Assembly (NCBI RefSeq): GCF_035046485.1
Contig: NC_085138.1
Span: forward strand, 334,504,312 to 334,568,311
Reading direction: 5' to 3'
Source: Aedes albopictus
Lineage: Eukaryota > Arthropoda > Insecta > Diptera > Culicidae
Length of the DNA: 64,000 nt
Positions 29,222 through 42,270 of the stretch are shown here, piece by piece. Within the stretch, counting starts at the first letter, position 1; each line of letters opens with the position of its first letter. The notes beneath the pieces were generated by a model, which worked only from the letters and a program-made list of their open reading frames with translations, was not told the origin of the DNA and did no database searches. Both the position numbers and the translations under genes were made by a program.

Positions 29222-32035
29222 TTAACACCCATGGTGGTGCAGAGGGCCGTATTGAAAGATCTCCATCCTGGCCAGCTGCCCGCCATTGCCTTCAACTGTG
29301 AGCAGGTCAAATTTCTGTCGACTTCCTTCATTTTCTTGTTGAGACTGCGCAACCATGACCCTCTGGGTCTGCTTCTGCTGCGAGTTCCAATCTAACGCTT
29401 GTTTGCAGATTTCGTTTCCGCCCCTGCGTAGAGTGTGGCCGACCCACCTCCACTTTCGCTCCCGTTTTTCTGACGACATCGACGATGGAGCTCCACGTTG
29501 GAGATCCAATTGTGAGGCCACCATGCGCGAATTATAAACCGGAGGCATCTATTGATGAAGACCTGCAGCCGTTGAGTGTTCTCCGCTGATACACACCAGG
29601 TTTCATTGGCGTATAGCAGCACAGATTTTACGTTCGAGTTGAAAATTCGGATTTTGGTGCGACGGCTGATCTGGTTGTTTTTCCATACATTTCTTAAACT
29701 CGTAAAAGCAGCCCTCGCCTTCTTGATCCGTGCACCTATGACGATCTTGGTGCCGCCATCGGCCGCCATTGGACTACCAAGATCAGTCTTGTAAACATTC
29801 GACATTTTTCACTACCTTCATTTTGATGCCGCAGTCGGGTGTCAGCTTGCTTTGTTACATTCATGCGCTCCCGTTACCTCTTACACACAACACGAGCGGT
29901 AGGACGAAGATCAATAAACATAAACAAGGGTCAAATCAATATCGTCTGACATGATGACATTTGTCTAATTCTAGCTTTTCGCATGGATTTCAGCCAATTC
30001 CGATTATGAATGTTAATATTAGTTAGAATTGAATACGACGCACATATGGCCAACACAGCTCTCATTGTGAAAGAAGACAGGAATAACCAAATCCAAACCG
30101 TCTCCCGAAGGCGCAATCGTGGTCAAGTACATTCGTTTGACATTTTTGTTTCGTACGGTAGTTTGATTGCTTGTATTGCATATGTCGGAGACAAAGGCAG
30201 CCGAATATCGACGGAAAGGTGTCAATGAATGTGATCTCTAACAAGACTGACCAAGCTTTTGGAAGCTTTCAACATTCTCCACTGATTGCCTAGCTACCGT
30301 AAAGCTGGAAGGGTTGACCGTGTTTACATCCAACGATTTGGTCTTGTTGACGTTGATGGTAAGACCTGCCGCTGAGGAGCTTTTGGCAAGATCATCGAGC
30401 TTGCTCTGCATACCAGAGCGTCGTTGAGCTAGGAGAGCAATGTCATCAGCCAGTTCGAAGTCATTTCGATGCTCTATGGTAATAGGTTGCCGCAGCAATC
30501 CACGATTTGGCTCATGGTCAATCGCACCAACAAGGATCTCATGGATTACGATGAGGAACAGTAGCGGTGATATCATACATCCTTGCCTCACTCCAGCAAC
30601 GACCCAGATGGGCTCGGACAAAACACCGTTGTTCAGTACTCTGCACGAAAATGCTCTGTACTGTGCTTCATTGAGGCCGATGGTTTTCTCAGGGACACCC
30701 TTGCGCCTGAGGGCTTCCATGTTTCCGTGATTGAGACGGTTGAAAGCTTTTTCGTAATCAATGAACACCAGGTAGAGAGACTCTTGGAATTCATTGATTT
30801 GCTCCAGAATGATACGGAACATGACAATATGGTCCACACAGGATCGTTCGAGAGTTGCGTCAATCATCTCCTGTATCCGGTTTAAGATCACTTTGCAGAG
30901 GACTTTGAGAATGATACACAGTACCATGATGTCCCGTCAATTATCGCATACAGTCAGGTCACCCTTTTTGGGTACCTTTACTAAGATGCCTTGCATCCAG
31001 TCGGCCGGAAATGTCACGGTTTCCCATGTGTTGCAGAATAATTGATGCAGTAGTTGTGCGGATATTACGGGGTCAGCTTTAAGCATCTCAGCTGATATGC
31101 GATCGACCCCTAGTGCACCTGTTCGATTTCATGCTTCGGATGGCTATTTCTATTTCCTGCACTGATGGAGCTTCGGTGTTGACACGGGTAATGCGTTGAA
31201 CCCTTGGCGGATTATGCTGAGGTGTTGATGGCGTGGTTGACACTTCAAAAAGGCTGCCAAAGTGCTTGAACCAGCGTTTCAACTCGTCAGCCGTGTATTT
31301 CACGGGCATCGTAGCATTCATCTTAGTCCCGCTAAGGCAACGTGAGCCATCATAGAGAAAACGAATGTAACCGGCATTTTCGGCTTTCTCACCTTCGTCG
31401 GCTAGGGAGTTCGCCCATGCTCTTTTGTCCCATCTACATGAGCGTTTCACTTCCTTCTCGAGAGCAGAATAGCGCTGACGGGCTACGGCTTTGGTTCCAC
31501 GTGTTTTCGCTCGCTCTCTCGCGGCTTTGGCATCCCTTCGCTTCTCTATCCTCGTCCAGGTATCATCTGTGATCCACTGCTTTCTCCGGGTACGTAGCTC
31601 ACCCAAATTATTTTCACCAGTGGCGACAAGGCGCTACATTGATCTTCTACGCTTTCACCTGCTGGAATACCGACGAAGGACCTTTTCACCACAGCGTCTT
31701 CCAGCCGGCGTGTGTTGAACCGGCGACCGATTTTCTCCTCCTCTCGATGGATCCTCGCAATGTGCAGCCGGATCTCGCCGTTTAGGAGATGATGGAAGGA
31801 CGCAATGTCAGCGCTACATTTGTTCCGTACATCAAGAAGGCTCCGTTTGCATTTCCGGCTGATGCTGATGTGGTCGATTTGATTTTCCGTGACGCCATCA
31901 CGGGAAACCCACGTCACTTTGTGTACTGGTCGATGGGGAAAGAGCGATCCCTCAATCACCATGTCATTGTTGTCGCAAAACTCTGCAAACAGCTCACCGT
32001 TTTCGCTCATATCTCCGATACCATGGCGTGCTCAT
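29222..32035 (-). pseudogene. LINE with endonuclease and RT, broken (RTE-like, clade uncertain)
   Basis: Minus strand, from high to low coordinates. The second half of an APE-type endonuclease is at 31546-32010 (ENQIDHISISRK). A linker lies at 31088-31606 (ITDDTW.RIEKRRDAK). The RT is at 30238-30927 (VFIDYEKAFNRLNH, GVRQGCMISPLLF, and an LADD box where FADD is usual). The C-terminal region is at 29392-29805 (RIFNSNVKSVLLYANETW, HTLRRGGNEICKQAL). The pieces are in different frames and the N-terminal half of the endonuclease is missing. A hAT-type MITE (29784-30249) splits the region after the RT core. A matching endonuclease N-terminus on the same strand lies at 48120-48400. Confidence 0.8.
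29784..30249. mobile_element. hAT-type MITE inside the LINE, 466 bp
   Basis: Ends CAGTCTTGTAAA (left) and CAGTCTTGTTAG (right, reversed). An 8-bp duplication ACCAAGAT / ACCAAGCT (29776-29783, 30250-30257) differs at one base. Removing it restores the expected continuity of the LINE's conserved LG..(A)DGGTK region. No coding content of its own was recognised. Confidence 0.75.
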
Positions 32036-32199
32036 AGTCCGAGTTGTCGGAACCGACCTTCGCGTTAAAAGTTACCCATGAATCAGCTTGATGAATATTC
32101 GCCACGTGATAGTTGAGTCGGCAGTGACCAGTCAATGCAGCATGCTGCATTCTGCTTTGATGGATTTGTAAGATACTTAGCCACCCTTGGAGATGGCTT

Positions 32200-33235
32200 A
32201 GTACAATACAACTTGGTTTGACAACATGACTTCAAACTATTCCAGTATTGTTTGTGTTGAGTGGCAGCTCAGATGTCAATCTGAAGCTTATTCCGACATT
32301 TCGATATCGGAATAGCTGGGTCAGGGCCAATGAAGTCATTTGATGCTCCAGTGCGAGCTAACTCATCAGCCAATCCATTTCCAGCGATAGAAGAATGGCC
32401 AGGTACCCATACCCAAGGTAAACAGCATTTGTTGAATACAGCTCCTCGATTTGAGTTTGGCAAGCGATAACTATCTTCGACCTTGAGTTGGCCGAAACAA
32501 GTGCTTTAAAAGCAGCCTGGCTATCTGAACAGAAATATATTACTTTGCCCATTACGTGCTGCTGAAGTGTCGATTGCACTCCGCACATAAGAACAAAGAT
32601 TTCGGCCTGAAAAACGGTGCAGTATCTACCAAGTGAGAGAGAATAAACACCTGCTTGACCTTCGAGAAGGGAGCCATCGGTGTAACATACGATGCCGTCT
32701 GAAATACTTCTTTCCAGATATCTAGATGTCCACTCAACCCGGGAAGGGAATTTCGTGGAAAATGACCTATATGGGAAAATACACGCAATTGAAAGATCAC
32801 TTGGAGCAAGGACAATTTTGTCCCAATTCACAAAAGTGGAAACAACGAGGTGTGTGTTGATGTGCGGCTCACAGGAGTTTCCTCTAGTAGACCGAGTACC
32901 TGTAGACGGTAGGTGCTTCTTGTTAGTGGGGCAACGTCAAAGAGAACTTCAAGCGCCACCGTGGGAAATGAACGGAACGTGCCAGACATCGCCATTAAGC
33001 ACATCCTTTGGAGATGGCCTAATTTTGAAGATTCACTGCACTGTGAAGAGTCGTACCGGAAGCTGTCCGATTGTGGGTCTAACTGGAAACTTGGTGTCAT
33101 CACAGGAGACTCCAATGAAATTAGCTCTAGCAATGTCCGACTGTCCAACAGTTCTTGTAGCAGTTACAGTTCTGATGCCAAAACTGAAACTTCCATGACT
33201 CGTAAACTGGAACCTCCATTTAGATACTGAGTCGG
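32200..33235 (-). pseudogene. LINE fragment with RNase H domain (I/LOA/R1-type)
   Basis: Minus-strand pieces, from high to low coordinates: a post-RT segment (SGTFRSFPTVALEVLFDVAPL, 32828-33148), then an RNase H domain at 32358-32831 (CYTDGSLLEGQAG, VFQAEIFVLM, FCSDSQAAFKAL). It ends with WVPGHSSIAGNGLADELARTGA at 32269-32463, whose H and D are the last catalytic positions. The frames are shifted relative to one another. An RNase H domain in a LINE is characteristic of I-like clades (I, LOA, Loner, Outcast, R1-related) and absent from RTE, so this is a different element from its neighbours. Confidence 0.8.
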
Positions 33236-33394
33236 GACTGCCTAAATATGTTGATTTTTTACCTACATAAATGGATTCAATTTATCATCTCAATGGATTT
33301 TAAGATTTGTTAGAGAGAAGGTTTAAAAAGAAAAGAAGTTTAAGACAGGCGAATGGCTAGGATATTTAAAAAAAAAAGACATGCGGGGTTTCAG

Positions 33395-33890
33395 AGGGAG
33401 TTTGGGAAAGGAGAAGATGGCATGGTTTTAGAAATGTTTCAGCCATTAAAGGGCGTTTCAGGAGATTCCTGAGGGTTTTTCGGCTTCAAGGCGCTCAGAT
33501 AAGTTTCGTATGCGTTTTATAGGAATTTCAAAGTCATTTCAAAGGCGTTACAGGGTGCTTCAGGGGCTTTTCTGGTAGGTTTTGGAGAGCCTCTAGTTCA
33601 TTACAGGGAGTCTGAGGGAGTTTCAAGAGGTTTTTGGGGGCATTTCAGGAGGATGCAGAGGATTTTCAGCGGAATTCTTAGGCGTTACAGGTGCGTTTCA
33701 CAGGTTTTGGAGTCTTAGGTGCGTTACAGTTTTAGGGAAGTTTGGGAAGCATTTCAGAAAGATTCAGTAGATTTTCAGCGGGGTTCGGAGGCGGTATGTG
33801 AGAGTTTTCGGGGGATTGGGATAGTCGCAGGTGTGTAACAGGGGGTTCGAGCTCGAGGTTGGTTCATGGGGGTTTCTGAGACATTTCAGG
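33395..33890. repeat. Degenerate GGTTTCAGGAG-type minisatellite
   Basis: Imperfect words tttcagg, gcgttacagg, gattcag and gggagtt repeat without fixed period. Confidence 0.55.
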
Positions 33891-36355
33891 AAGTTTCAGA
33901 GAATTTCTTGCGGAAAGTATCCCCGTCTATCGTAACATTGCTGCCAACGCTTGTCCTGTCTCGCTCAGTCCCACCTGCCAGCATGTACTTTGTCTTAGCC
34001 GCATTCACCACCAGTCCGACCTTTGCTGCTTCACGTTTCAGGCGGGTGTACTGTTCTGCCACCGTTCCAAATATTCCAGCAATAATATCCATGTCATCCG
34101 CAAAATAAACGAATTGGCTGGATTTCGTGAAGATCGTGCCCCGGCTGTTGAGCCTGGCTCATCGCAGCACACCTTCCAGGGCGATGTTGAATAGTAGGCA
34201 GGAAAGTCCATCACCTTGCCGTAGTCCCCGTCGAGATGAACTGGATAGTTCGCCCAAAATCCTTACGCTGTTCTGCACACCGTCCATCGTTGCTCTTATC
34301 AATCTGGTAAGCTTCCTGGGAAAGCTGTTCTCGTCCATAATTTTCCATAGCTCTGCGCGGCCGATACTGTCGTATGCCGCTTCCCGGGTAGAGGTGAAGT
34401 ACTGACGATCAAAACATGATATTGGTTTGATTGATATAAGAGATAAAAGATCTAAAAATAATATCTGAAAAATGTTCCTGGAACATCTGAACAATATCAA
34501 AATTTGATATTTCAAGATCAAACGAATAGCTCGCTGCTATTGGTTAGATCTTACAAGATCTAAATATGATCTGATGATGATGTTCCAGGAGTTAATTTCA
34601 GATATTATTTTTAGATCTTTTATCTCTTATGTCAATCAAACCAATATCACATTTTGATCTCAATATCAAAATATGCCACAATTGAGCTTTTTTCCTCTAC
34701 CCGGGTTTGAAGTCGATGAACAGGTGATGCGTTGGGACCTGGTATTCACGGCATTTCTGGAGGATTTGCCGTACGGTGAAGACCTGGTCCTTAGTCGACC
34801 GGCCGTCGATGAAACCGGCTTGGTAACTTCCCACGAACTCATTTACTTTAGGTGAAAGACGACGGAAGATGATCTGGGATAGCACTTTGTAGGCGGCATT
34901 CAAAATGGTGATCGCTCTAAAGTTCTCACACATTAACTTGTCGCCTTTCTTGTGGATGAGACAGATTATCCCTTCCTTCCACTCCTCCGGTAACTGTTCG
35001 TTTTCCCAGATCTTGACTACTAACTGGTGCAGACAGGTGGCCAACTTTTCCAGACCTATCTTGATGAGTTCTGCTGCGATACCGTCCTTACCAGCCGATT
35101 TGTTGTTTTTGAGCTGGTGGATGGCATCCTTAACTTCTCTCAGCGTGGGAGTTGGTTAGTTCCCGTCCTTCGCTGCACCAACATAGTCATTTCCTCCGCT
35201 GCCTTGATCTCCCGTGCCTACATTCTCTTCGCCATTCAGGTGCTTGTCGAAGTGCTGCTTCCACCTTTCGATCACCTCACGTTTGTCCGTCAGGAGGCTC
35301 CCGTCCTTATCCCTGCATATTTCGGCTTGCGGCACATAGCCTTTGCGGGATGCGTTGAGCTTCTGGTAGAACTTACGTATTTCTTGTGAACGGCACAGCA
35401 GTTCCATTTCCTCGCACTCCGCTTCTTCCAGGCGGCGCTTTTTCTCCCGGAAGAGACGGGTCTGCTGCTTCCGCTTCTGTCTGTATCGCTCCACATTCTG
35501 TCGGGTTCCATGCTGCAGCATTACCGCTCGCGCTGCATCCTTCTCCTCCAGAACCGCTCTGCATTCCTCATCGAACCAATCGTTTCGTCGACTCCGTTCT
35601 ACGTACCCGATAGTGCTCTCAGCTGCGTTGTTGATGACTGCTTTGACTGTACTCTAGCAGTCCTCTAGAGGGTCCACATCGAGCACACCGTCGTCCGACA
35701 ACGCTGCCTCGAGATTCTGCGCGTATGCGGTGGCGACATCCGGTTGCTTCAGTCGCTCTAAATCGTACCGGGGCGGCCGCCGGTACTGTTCATTGTTGAT
35801 AACGAAGAGCTTTGGGCGCAGTTTAACCACCACCAGGTAGTGATCAGAGTCGATATTAGCGCCACGATAAGTCCTGACGTCGATAATGTCGGAGAAGTGC
35901 CGTCCGTCAATCAGAACGTGGTCGATTGGCGATTCCGTTTGTTGTGGTGATCTCCAGGTGTAACGATACGGGAAGCTGTGCTGGAAGAAGGTGCTACGAA
36001 TGGCCATGTTCTTGGAGGCGGCGAAATCGATGAGGCGTAGGCCATTTTCGTTCGTCAGCTGGTGGGCGCTGAACTTTCCAATCGTCGGTCTGAATTCCTC
36101 CTCCTGGCCTAACTGACCGTTTAGATCCCCTATGATGATCTTGACGTCGTGGTTTGGGCAGCGGTCGTACTCGCGTTCGAGCTGCACGTAAAATGCGTCT
36201 TTGTCATCATCAGTGCATCCGGAGTGAGGGCTGTGCAGGTTTATTATGCTCATGTTGAAGAATCGGCCCTTGATCCTCAACTTGCAGATTCTTTCGTCGA
36301 TCGGCCACCAATCGATCACGTGGCTCTGCATGTCGCCAAATCACTATAAAAGCTG
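33886..36355 (-). pseudogene. RTE-type LINE, truncated and frameshifted
   Basis: Minus-strand pieces, from high to low coordinates. The endonuclease is at 35654-36331 (IIIGDLNGQLG, PIDHVLIDGRHFSD, DSDHYLVVVKL). A basic coiled linker lies at 35156-35521. The RT N-terminal half is at 34697-35044 (CLIHKKG, FRAITILNAAYKVLSQI, AGFIDGRSTKDQ, HHLFIDFK) and continues at 34159-34380 (AAYDSIGRAELW, GLRQGDGLSCLLFNIALEG). A short post-FADD piece is at 33886-34092. The C-terminal third and the EN start are missing. It is close in sequence style to the intact RTE at 54366-57756. A MITE at 34383-34705 splits the RT exactly after HHLFIDFK. Confidence 0.85.
34383..34705. mobile_element. Palindromic MITE inside the RTE fragment, 323 bp
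   Basis: Ends CCCGGGTAGAGG and its inverse. Inside, arms containing gatattggtttgatt and agagataaaagatctaaa form a long palindrome around a gatct-rich centre. The RTE frame reads on when it is removed together with TT, so the target duplication is probably TT. A similar atcaagatcaaaatttgat patch occurs at 13055-13078. Confidence 0.7.
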
Positions 36356-36359
36356 TTCC

Positions 36360-37405
36360 CAGCTCACGTGTGTTGCCGCAACTTTGGTAGATAGTATGAT
36401 TACCTCAACCCCCCCACTACTTGACAGATAAGCTCAGTTTCGCGTACCTACTTGCAAATCGCAGATGTCGCTACTGTATGTAAACAACGGGTCCATCCTT
36501 CACTGATGCAACGATTATTGTCCATGCGATAACATCTTTTTGTTTCGTGGTGAGTGGACGTCAAAAATAAGCTAGCGTACCGTATGAAAAGGACATATTC
36601 GTAAATGTGTTGAAAATAATTGTTTTATTTTTATTTATTTTTTCACAATTCATCGAATAAAAGTCCAAACGGCAGTGCAGATAAAAGTTCTTTAGGGTCG
36701 GAGCATCAGTCATGATTTGTAAATTATTTAAAATAAGGTTTTGTTGAAAATCAGACCAACGGTTATAAAAAGATATTCGCAGCATTTTAGTATTTTCTCT
36801 GCAAGAATTGCAGTTTGCAATGAGAAAGCTGTCTGAATTTAATGTTGATGCATATAAATCGCATGAAAAATTGTCGGCAAAAAATACCGATAAGCATTGT
36901 ATTATTTTTTTTCCAGTTTGTTTCTTTATTACTTTTTTAATTTAGGTGGACCTCAGATGGAATCGCTCAAGTAGTTTCCGCTCAGTGGAATGTAAAAAAT
37001 GGTCAAGCAATTTTAAACGGCAAGCACCATTTGAGTCAAGATTTGAGTTGCCATTTTTTCTCAACTCCGCACTGGGTTCATTAAAAATTTAACTCATGCG
37101 ATTCCTTGTCTGAATTTTCCACGCAACATGATTTTTTTGCGATCTGCGTATTACATGGAACTACACAACTTTACAATATGGATCAGCCAACCCAATAAAG
37201 TCTACATTATACGTAGTGATAGCATCTGACATCAATATTAAGGTTTAATTTATCATTAATATTAGAATATGATAACGAAAGGAATTTGTATTGGAAGTTA
37301 TTTGACGGTAAAGGAGAACAAGAAAAAAAGGTACTCAGCATTGTTGCTTAAATATTTATTTACTTTCAATCTTTTATACAGCCGGAGTTATGTTCTAGGT
37401 CTTTT
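36360..37405. other. Unassigned flank between RTE fragment and P-like gene
   Basis: No frame with recognisable motifs. The P-like element's left terminus should lie here but no inverted end could be identified. Confidence 0.35.
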
Positions 37406-37472
37406 CTCATTTTTGTTTTATTTCACTGTTTAAAACGCATTCAACAGGGAATCTCGCAAGGAACATTAACAA

Positions 37473-40006
37473 CTACTCGCCACGGAATAGAATCAATTTG
37501 GTAAGCTTCTTCCGAACAGAATCTCTGAAGCCTCCAAAGTTTTTGGAATATTGTTCCAGTCGAAGTTTCAAATAAAAGTCGATGCACAATTTGATCAAAA
37601 TATTACGATGATTGTTCACTGCATCCTGCTCCAAAATATGTCTTGCTAGATCCGAAAACACTCGCTGATGGAAATTAGTAATGCGCATGATGATTTGATT
37701 TTCAAGCCGTGAATAGTACTTCCCAATGTTGAAATTCTTACTTTCGTTTATCAGAACTTTCAACTCAGTTTCCGCAATCTGGCAAATCAGTATAATATCC
37801 TTGTTGACTTCAAGACGTTCCGAGGTCCCAATAAGCTCGTCCAAACACCGCTCACATTTCAGTTTACCAATCAACTGCTTCTGGACTTTTGTTGCCGAGT
37901 ATTTCATTGAATGAATCGTAAACTCGTCGTCTACCGTAGCGAATGCAACTGGTTCATCTGCCATATCAATCAGTGTTGAATCCTTTTTTCCAGCATCTTG
38001 GGGATCTTCATCTGCTGCCAACATGTTCTTCATTGAATTTACATAAAAACATGTTTTCTCTTCACCATGCAGCATTTTAACCTCGTCGAAATTGAGACAA
38101 TTGGCACATGCCGAAGATGTAACTTCGTTATTGACAATTAATCTCTTATAAGCAGCCTTAAACTGCACCGTGGTGGGATTATTGTTGTTGCCACCTTTTG
38201 CTCGGATGGCTGCAAAAAAGGTTTCCAGGTGGTCTTGGCTCATCCTATAGCAAGCGATTTCGTCCAATTCTTTCAAATGCTCCACGTGCCTGGTGTACAT
38301 GTCGTCAAAACTTTTTATGGCGACAAGAAGTCCAACGAAGCCGGTTTTGTTAATTGTATCCGTGATTTTGTTCCAAACTTTTTTGCCTTTCTTTTCTTGT
38401 TCCACCTCTAACTCCGATATATAATCAATCGCCACTTCAAAGAATTTCCTGGTCTTCGCGATGTTTGCAGGTTTCATTGGCTGCTTGAAACCTTGCGCGT
38501 TCGGGTGCTTGCTGTTGAATATATCGAACAAGTCGTTCACCAGTTCGATACATTTGATTGTTTCCTCCGAGTCACGAAACTGTGATTTGTATTCCTTAAC
38601 CTCTCGCAATGTAGGGTAATTCATGTATTTTGGACAGGCTGAGGACAACGTTGGAAAAATCGTCCCCTAGCTTCCTTAGGAAGCAATTGATTATTTTGCA
38701 AAGTTACTTATACGCTTATAATATGATTGTACTTTGCGTTCCTGGTGACAAAAACCTTAACGAAAGCATTTTAAGCTGAGAAAATCACAATTTGCAATCG
38801 CCTGTTAGAATTGCATTTTGGACACCGAATATATGTTTTGGACACACTCTGGTATATATAATTTGGACAGGGCAAGTATCTCAATGTTTAGCCATGTGTA
38901 CTGCTAAATCATGAAAGTAGCATAAATTAACAAATATTTTCTTGCAAATAATCACATTTCTCCGCTTAACAGGCATCTTTTTTGATAACTATTACAGTTT
39001 TTGCTAAAATGGAGAAAATATCGCTAGACCCACAGAATACGCCTCCAAGTATGCAATCGCAGAACATCCCCATGTAGTTCGTCAGATGACCAAAATATAT
39101 TAACAGTAGAAAACATGCAATGTATTTTGGACACCACCTATTTTAAGCGTTCTAGATGAATGTTAAGAGATTGGCTGCCTAATGCTTCTTTATTGAACAT
39201 ATTTCCTTGCAATAAGGCATTTAAATTTCTTACAATTATTATTTCAACGATTTTGGGGTGAATATTGTATGTGACTGTAAAGTGTATGTCGTCTTGCATA
39301 CCTGTGCATTTGAGGGGTTTTAGTGAAACAATTTACATTTTCGATAATTTTGAAGTAAATTCGTTATTGTTAAGCGTATTTTCAACGTAAGTCATCAGAA
39401 TAGGGTCTGCTTGATTCAATAATCGATATTAAGAAGTATCTACTTTAATTAGCTCTCCGGTACAAGACGTATATTGCCGTGCATGTCCAAATTACATACA
39501 TGTCCAAATTATATTTTTTACCCTACTTGCTACGCTACGACTCAGCGTTTGAGCCGCAAGATCAACTCGCATTTTTTCGTTTTGGAAATTTATGTGCTTG
39601 TTGGTGAGCTTTCCAACCTTCATACCACTCAAGTTCTGGAGATCGTTTAGCATTGCAATGTACTTCCACTCGATCTTATTTTTTCCTTTTTTAAGTGCAC
39701 CTTTAGCGGCGAGTGTATTGCGGAATAACTTCAGCATGTGACAAGCATCGAGTATTACATATACTGGCTCATTAGTGCAAGGATGCTCGAAGTTTGTTTT
39801 GAAGTTTTCGTCAAATTTCAGCGAGGCCCCCAGAGACTTGGCAGTGCTCATATTGGTATTCAAACCATCAAAGGTCAAAGCGATGACGGTGATGCCAATA
39901 TCATGAAGGCTAGTCAATAAAGTATCAATGAGACTAGTTTTTTGTTCAGTATCGAGCGAATCTGTAAAAAAGTATCCAACAGGAATTTTGAATTTTTGTT
40001 TAATTC
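37473..40006 (-). CDS. P-like transposase exon 6: catalytic core and C-terminal domain
   Basis: Starts after the acceptor tattattacag|GA. The first part (39525-40006) has FKIPVGYFFT and GITVIALTFDGLN. It goes on to VYVILDACHMLKLFRNTLA and ends near QTLSRSVAS. The last part (37473-38611) has CIELVNDLFDIFNSKHP and SQDHLETFFAAIRAKGG followed by NNNNPTTVQFKAAYKRL. These are the conserved regions of P transposase and THAP9: an Asp-containing RNase-H-like core and the C-terminal SQDHLE..F..(I)R..GG..NNNPT motif. The exon is interrupted by the TA-flanked element 38614-39523; the reading phase is kept across it because 910 bp plus TA equals 304 codons. Confidence 0.88.
38614..39523. mobile_element. 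TA-flanked element in exon 6 of the P-like gene, 910 bp
   Basis: Ends GGGTAATTCATGTATTTTGG (left) and GGGTAAAAAATATAATTTGG (right, reversed), with TA at 38612-38613 and 39524-39525. The word TTTTGGACAC and variants recur at least six times (38633, 38818, 38841, 38871, 39124, and inverted near 39485-39508). No frame of its own was recognised. A Tc1/mariner-type non-autonomous element. Confidence 0.82.
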
Positions 40007-40074
40007 CTGTAATAATAAAACAAAATCATCAGTGCGAAAGTGATATTAAAGAATTAATTATTTTGGCTCTATAC

Positions 40075-40513
40075 CTGTTACCATAAACACAATAGCATCC
40101 TTTGCCATGGGTAATTCATCGGATCCTTCTGCCAGATATCCAGAACATTGCACACAACCCTCAAACTGTTTCGTCCTATGGCTCCACTCTATTTGCCGTC
40201 TGATGGAAATTTCGTCCATCATCAGACAAACCAGTGTACGCTCTCCTTTAGCCTTTTGGTCAGCTGCTAATAATTGTAGCGCCGCCATCGACTCGGAAGT
40301 TATGCCAGGTTCTCCATCAACAGAGCGATACCATTTCGAAATTGTCTTCGGGTGGGGTAATCGATTTCCAAAAGATTGGCGAACGAATTGATACGCACGG
40401 GGTGAGTAGTAATTCAACGTCACTGCGAAGCTTTTCATTTCATCACTATACTCTCGGCCTTTACCTTGTGCAGATTGCAATTCTTCTAACAATGAGTTAT
40501 TCTCACAGTAAAC
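40075..40513 (-). CDS. P-like transposase exon 5: start of the catalytic domain
   Basis: Acceptor tttttctgcag|GTT, donor AACAG|GTATAG. 439 nt, starting in phase 0 and ending with one base over, which matches exon 6. Contains SFAVTLNYYSPRAYQFVR, LPHPKTISKWYRSVDG and LVCLMMDEISIRRQIEW. The Asp in MMDEISI is the first catalytic Asp position of P transposase/THAP9. ATMVTG at the end continues into GYFFT of exon 6, as in the family. Confidence 0.85.
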
Positions 40514-40900
40514 CTGCAGAAAAAAAGAATAACATTGGTCTTCATCACACGTTTCAACTTTTTATTTTCAAGCTTTCATCTTTTCGGATTTCTTCCAAAC
40601 AAAAACACATAAACCTGCAATTTTGACTTGAAACTAATTCTCGGTAGCAAATGAACAAGTATATTGTGTTCTTAAAAACATATTCTTTTAAATTTTAAGT
40701 AAAGTTTCAAATATCAATTATGTTAATAGTTTTTTTGCAGCATATTCATATATTATACACAATAGCGGCCATTTTAAAATCGAAACGCTGAAGTTTTTCA
40801 AACATATTCAAAACAGGTACCGTAATCCGGGGTCAAATTGATCACGTTCAAACCATACATTTGTAGCAATTTAAATATTGGCAAACAAATTTCTGTAAAC

Positions 40901-42270
40901 CAGTAATTCGCCAATTGTTGAACGGTTAGTACTGGCATTTTGGTTTTCGTCTGTTTTTCCGTGCATAATTCCACTTTAGTTGAAAAATATCCAGTGAACG
41001 TCTAGATCTACTTATCCCTTATACTGCGCATTTAATTTGTATTTCCTTAAATTCCGTTTTCTAAGAGAAAATAGAACATTTGTATGGGAAGTCTGTAACC
41101 CAAATGTTGAACGCTTCCGTAAGCTAGCTCATCCTAATGTTGGACGGTTCTCGCCAATTGTTGAACGGTTGAAGCTTTGTTCGTAATTGATGACGTATAA
41201 CCCGACATCAACCTATCATTCACCTATTTTTATTTTGGCCTCCAAACCCAACATAGACACGATAGTTACCCGATGTGGGTCCAACAGTGGTCCAACATTT
41301 TATAAAATTTGACCCGACTTTGATCCGACATCCGACATTTTTTCACTCTGGCGGACTTTTTTCCGGGTTTTTCGTGTTTTGTTCCCAGCTATTCCGAGCT
41401 AGTGACAATTCATTTAAATGACAAAGAATCGCACATTTGAAGAGAGCTCTAGTGGACTAAAATCGTTTTAATCATGACTAGATGCAAAAATGGCTAAAAA
41501 GATTTGTCTTTAAAAGCCCCTGAAACTCTCCTGGAAACCCATGGGACCCACTCAACCCCTAAGAACACACATGGAACGACCCTGAAATCCCTTGAAAACC
41601 CGTGGGTTGCTCCTGAGCCTCCTGGAACGCCTTGAAATACTCCTTGGACCCCCTAACACTCTGAATTCCTCTTGAAAACCTCTGGAACGCTCTTGGAACT
41701 CATTGAAAACCACTGGAATCTTTCTGAATCCCACTGGAACACCCCTAGAACATCCCTGGAACGCCCTTGAAACCCCATGCAATGCACGGTTAGGTAAAGT
41801 GAAAAAAATCTAGCAGTCATGGTCCTAACATCGTAGGTTATGCCAGTGTTCAACAATTGGATCATGGATGAATAATGATAGTGTGATAAGAAAAATATTT
41901 TTCCACGAAAATGTGATTTTGAACAATGGTAAACTGTTAATGACATCCTTTCATGTCTTGTAAATATGGTGTGCCTTTGATATTTGTGGTCGATTTGCCC
42001 GCAAAGCTTATTTCGTAACAGCGATTTCTTAAAATTAATTCTAAGAATTATGCAGTTTTCGTGTCATCAGCGGTACAAAATTTTCAATAAATTTTTTTGA
42101 CGTAAAATATGTATAATTTTGTAATTTAATTAGAGCAATATCGTTACCCACATGTATATGCATCTACATCATAAGTATACGTTGGATGAAAATTACTTAA
42201 GTAAGGTTTATAATAAAATATTCAGAAACTGTTCAACATTTGGGTAGTGTTCAACAATTAGCGAATTACC
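40901..42270. mobile_element. GTAATTCGC element, copy 1, in the large intron
   Basis: Right end ..TTAGCGAATTACCC followed by TA (42271-42272). The left end is degenerate (cagTAATTCGCCAATTGTTG), so its TA is lost. It shares its interior with 61713-63256 (ccgtgcataattc, ggttagtactgg, ggttgaagcttt.ttcgtaattgatgac, tgtcggatcaaagtcgggt) and, like that copy, carries a GGAACCCC-type minisatellite (41510-41780). Motif words gttgaac recur at both ends. Non-autonomous. Confidence 0.7.
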
